This document shows positions 62,428 through 64,000 of a stretch of DNA of 64,000 bases, one piece after another. The stretch lies in assembly GCF_001661345.1 (NCBI RefSeq), contig NW_017962918.1, positions 124,001-188,000 of the forward strand. Direction: 5' to 3'. This stretch comes from Ascoidea rubescens DSM 1968. Its lineage: Eukaryota; Ascomycota; Saccharomycetes; Ascoideales; Ascoideaceae. Below the pieces are notes generated by a model. It made no database searches and was not told the origin of the DNA. It saw only the letters and a program-made list of their open reading frames with translations. Each line of letters starts with the position of its first letter. The first letter of the stretch is position 1. The position numbers were made by a program, and so were the translations under genes.

Positions 62428-62556
62428 TGTTGTAGCGAATCTATGAGATTATATTAAGGTAGATCTATATATACGAAATACCCGGAGGAAGTGATTGCCA
62501 ATCTCTTTTGTTGTGGATGGTTTTATCTTGAAATGTTATCGTGAATTTGCTACAAC
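62428..62556 (-). mobile_element. 5' LTR of fossil B with near-palindromic ends
   Basis: About 129 bp. On the - strand it runs from GTTGTAGCAAAT to GATTCGCTACAACA, so the ends form a 12-bp imperfect inverted repeat with TG...CA-type termini. A TATATATAGA element lies inside. The LTR is followed on its strand by the primer site at 62427-62417. On the other side (62557-62570, + strand) lies another GGTAATGGGCGAG word that also resembles an initiator tRNA-Met primer site. Confidence 0.6.
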
Positions 62557-64000
62557 TGGTAATGGGCGAGATTTCGAATGCTCGCTGGCAAGAGTCGCAA
62601 AAACAGTTAGATGCTGCCACCATTTGTTCTTAGGGTTTCCTCTTGATTCACAATCAGTTCGGTTTGATCCGTTGCTTCAATCGTCTTCGAAAAACGACGT
62701 TATTGTTGCTGATCATGCCGTTTCAGACAACCGTAAGGTTGCTTTGGATTCCATTTGGACTACGTTGGCTGCTTGTAGATTAGTTCCTGCTGAATTGAGA
62801 GAGGAGCAATACAAGAGGAGGTATCGCCGTCAACTATTAACTAACTTGGGCAGCTCTATGAATCAACTGGAATCGAGATTGCAACAATTATTACTAGGTC
62901 AGCTGCTTGTCATAAGTGGCAAATTACACTATGCAATAAAAGAGAATACAATAAAATCTTTAATGAGTTATATTGCCATATTTTTGGTAGTTTCAAAGCT
63001 CATCAGATTGCTGTTATGTTTGATAGTGGGGGCTTTTGAACTGCACTTTGGGTGAATCGGCTCACACTCAATTAACGGACCTTTCAAAATTTACATATAC
63101 TGATGCAAAGGTTATGGCGAATCATTTTTGTGCTGATGCCATTGGTGGTAACTAACGTTGAACACTGTTAGTCTAAAAGGAACGGATGAATTCAAGACGA
63201 AAAAGCAATTTAATAAATTACATGCGACTTTTGTCACAAACATAGTCTTTTGGCTATTGAGTGTAACGATCAGTGCTTCATGAAGCTGCATCATCGGGTG
63301 CAGCTGATGTTCATCCTTTCGTTGATGGTCACGACCTATTCAAGGCCGAGCAATCGATGTTCGCTTTGTGAGTGAAAGATACTAGCAAGCTTATGTTGAG
63401 TTCTAAACAATTCTGGCGGATTTCATTTGGTGCATCCCATGACTATTGTGGTAAGGCTGAATAATTGGGCGGTTTAGTTACTCATTCAAGTGACATTGCT
63501 GGTATTGGTGGCACTATTGTTGGTTCAAAGATACTGCTACTGTGCTGCTTCTCAATAGTGGATAATATTGAATTGGTTTTTATTATCCCCGTGGTGCGGA
63601 TTTATTTTGAGTGTCAGCTGCTACAAATGAAGGGGGAGGTTGAAATTCAAAGATGATTGTGCTCATCGGAATGGTGCGTCTGCTGGTAAGAGAGCAGCTT
63701 TTCAATTTTTAATTGTCTCATCGCTGCACCTCCTGTTCCGTTAATCAACACAGATTGGCAAGAACATTGGGCTCATAAATGTGAAGCTGCTGCAAAATAT
63801 ATAGGAAAGATCAATTGGATTACTACTGCTGGTGCTTTATACTCTTAGGCTTGTCACAAAGGTGAACCGACTAGAACAATCATACGCTCCTTTCAAAGAT
63901 AGACACCACTGTCCTTGGTCTTCTTGATGTTGATGTTTTATTTGTGAATGGCAGTTGTTGCTGTTGATGAAAGTCGATGTTTTCCTACCACTGTTGATGA
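62557..64000 (+). mobile_element. further retroelement-like debris, cut by window edge
   Basis: The texture is the same as in fossils A and B. Coding-like stretches on the + strand (about 62600-63050 and 63730-63850) are rich in Trp, Leu, Gln and Ala, as gag proteins are, but no family motif is certain. It could be the start of a third element running rightward, or an older element that B entered. It is broken. Confidence 0.35.

Larger units (their letters stand above)
57781..62556 (-). mobile_element. broken Ty1/copia retrotransposon fossil B, LTR to LTR
   Basis: A - strand element about 4.8 kb long, the normal size for Ty1/copia. Its 5' LTR is 62556-62428 (ends TTCGCTACAACA). A primer-site-like GGTTACGAGCC lies at 62427-62417. 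Possible gag remnants are around 61.6-62.2 kb, and a protease-like segment (KWFASNSRYTIND) near 59970-60015. An RNase H remnant is at 58536-58769 (IVYCDSESVINIHNHAT and a CKHIS word matching the copia 'DNqsA...H.RtKHId' pattern). The 3' LTR-like end is at 57907-57781. The LTR ends differ strongly, and the element is broken many times, so it is ancient. Confidence 0.7.
52447..64000. other. gene-free block of nested Ty1/copia fossils at the right end
   Basis: From about 52.5 kb no intact host gene is visible. Compared with the AT-rich genes to the left, base composition is more even, homopolymer runs are rarer, and stops are frequent in all six frames. The block contains LTR-like repeats in both orientations and remnants of copia-type reverse transcriptase, RNase H and a protease-like segment on opposite strands. 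It continues past the window edge, so its total size is unknown. Confidence 0.8.

Noticed and set aside
62495-63055. 186-codon frame at the right end as a possible host gene
   Set aside because: Its first ~20 codons lie within an LTR, and the rest is more like element debris. No host domain was recognised.
1-64000. tRNA genes, rRNA, CRISPR arrays
   Set aside because: No GGTTCGA-type B box with a matching A box and cloverleaf was found by eye. No rRNA signature and no spaced repeat array is present.

Overview
The window looks like the chromosome of an AT-rich budding yeast (Saccharomycotina). It is intron-poor and carries many asparagine-rich proteins. Most of its genes have clear Saccharomyces cerevisiae counterparts (DOT1, DFG5/DCW1, ERG5, POX1, SEN54, BET2, IWR1, NPL3, SSH4, FOL1, AVT1, SGF73, ECO1, ISA1, XKS1, SPC1). 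It also carries two genes that S. cerevisiae lacks: a cactin and a trimethyllysine dioxygenase of carnitine biosynthesis. Leucines in the conserved domains I read are rarely or never CTG. That suggests, but does not prove, a lineage outside the Saccharomycetaceae, possibly one with a reassigned CUG codon.

Layout. Positions 0.6-52.4 kb are a dense run of about 22 protein-coding genes on both strands. In order they cover: chromatin (DOT1); cell wall (DFG5); ergosterol (ERG5); peroxisomal beta-oxidation (POX1); steryl-ester lipase; an unknown protein; tRNA splicing (SEN54); a septin; Rab prenylation (BET2); Pol II import (IWR1); metal transport (Nramp/SMF); mRNA export and splicing (NPL3, with the one clear intron); an Rsp5 adaptor (SSH4); folate (FOL1); cactin; a vacuolar amino-acid transporter (AVT1); carnitine biosynthesis (TMLH); SAGA (SGF73); cohesion (ECO1); a nuclear poly(A)-binding-type RRM protein; Fe-S assembly (ISA1); xylulokinase (XKS1); and signal peptidase (SPC1). 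Several intergenic regions contain GC-rich islands with CCAAT and CACGTG motifs.

From about 52.5 kb to the right edge (64 kb) the texture changes abruptly. No intact host gene is visible, base composition is more even, and stops occur in all frames. I read it as a nest of old, broken Ty1/copia-type LTR retrotransposon fossils. One lies on the + strand (LTR at 52604, reverse transcriptase and RNase H remnants at 55.8-56.9 kb). One lies on the - strand (57781-62556, with LTR-like ends, a primer-binding site, and protease-like and RNase H remnants). Further unassigned debris continues past the right edge. Short LTRs of about 130 bp share a TGTTGTAGCGAA terminus and are followed by sequences resembling the half-tRNA (initiator Met anticodon arm) primer sites used by copia and Ty5. 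Such a gene-free Ty5/copia cluster is the kind of locus that marks regional centromeres or silent chromatin in some yeasts. That is the most interesting hypothesis in the window.

Functionally the genes are a typical eukaryotic mix without operons. Possible links are ERG5 with the steryl-ester lipase and POX1 (sterol and lipid metabolism), POX1 with TMLH (fatty-acid oxidation and carnitine), and NPL3 with cactin and the poly(A)-binding RRM protein (mRNA processing).
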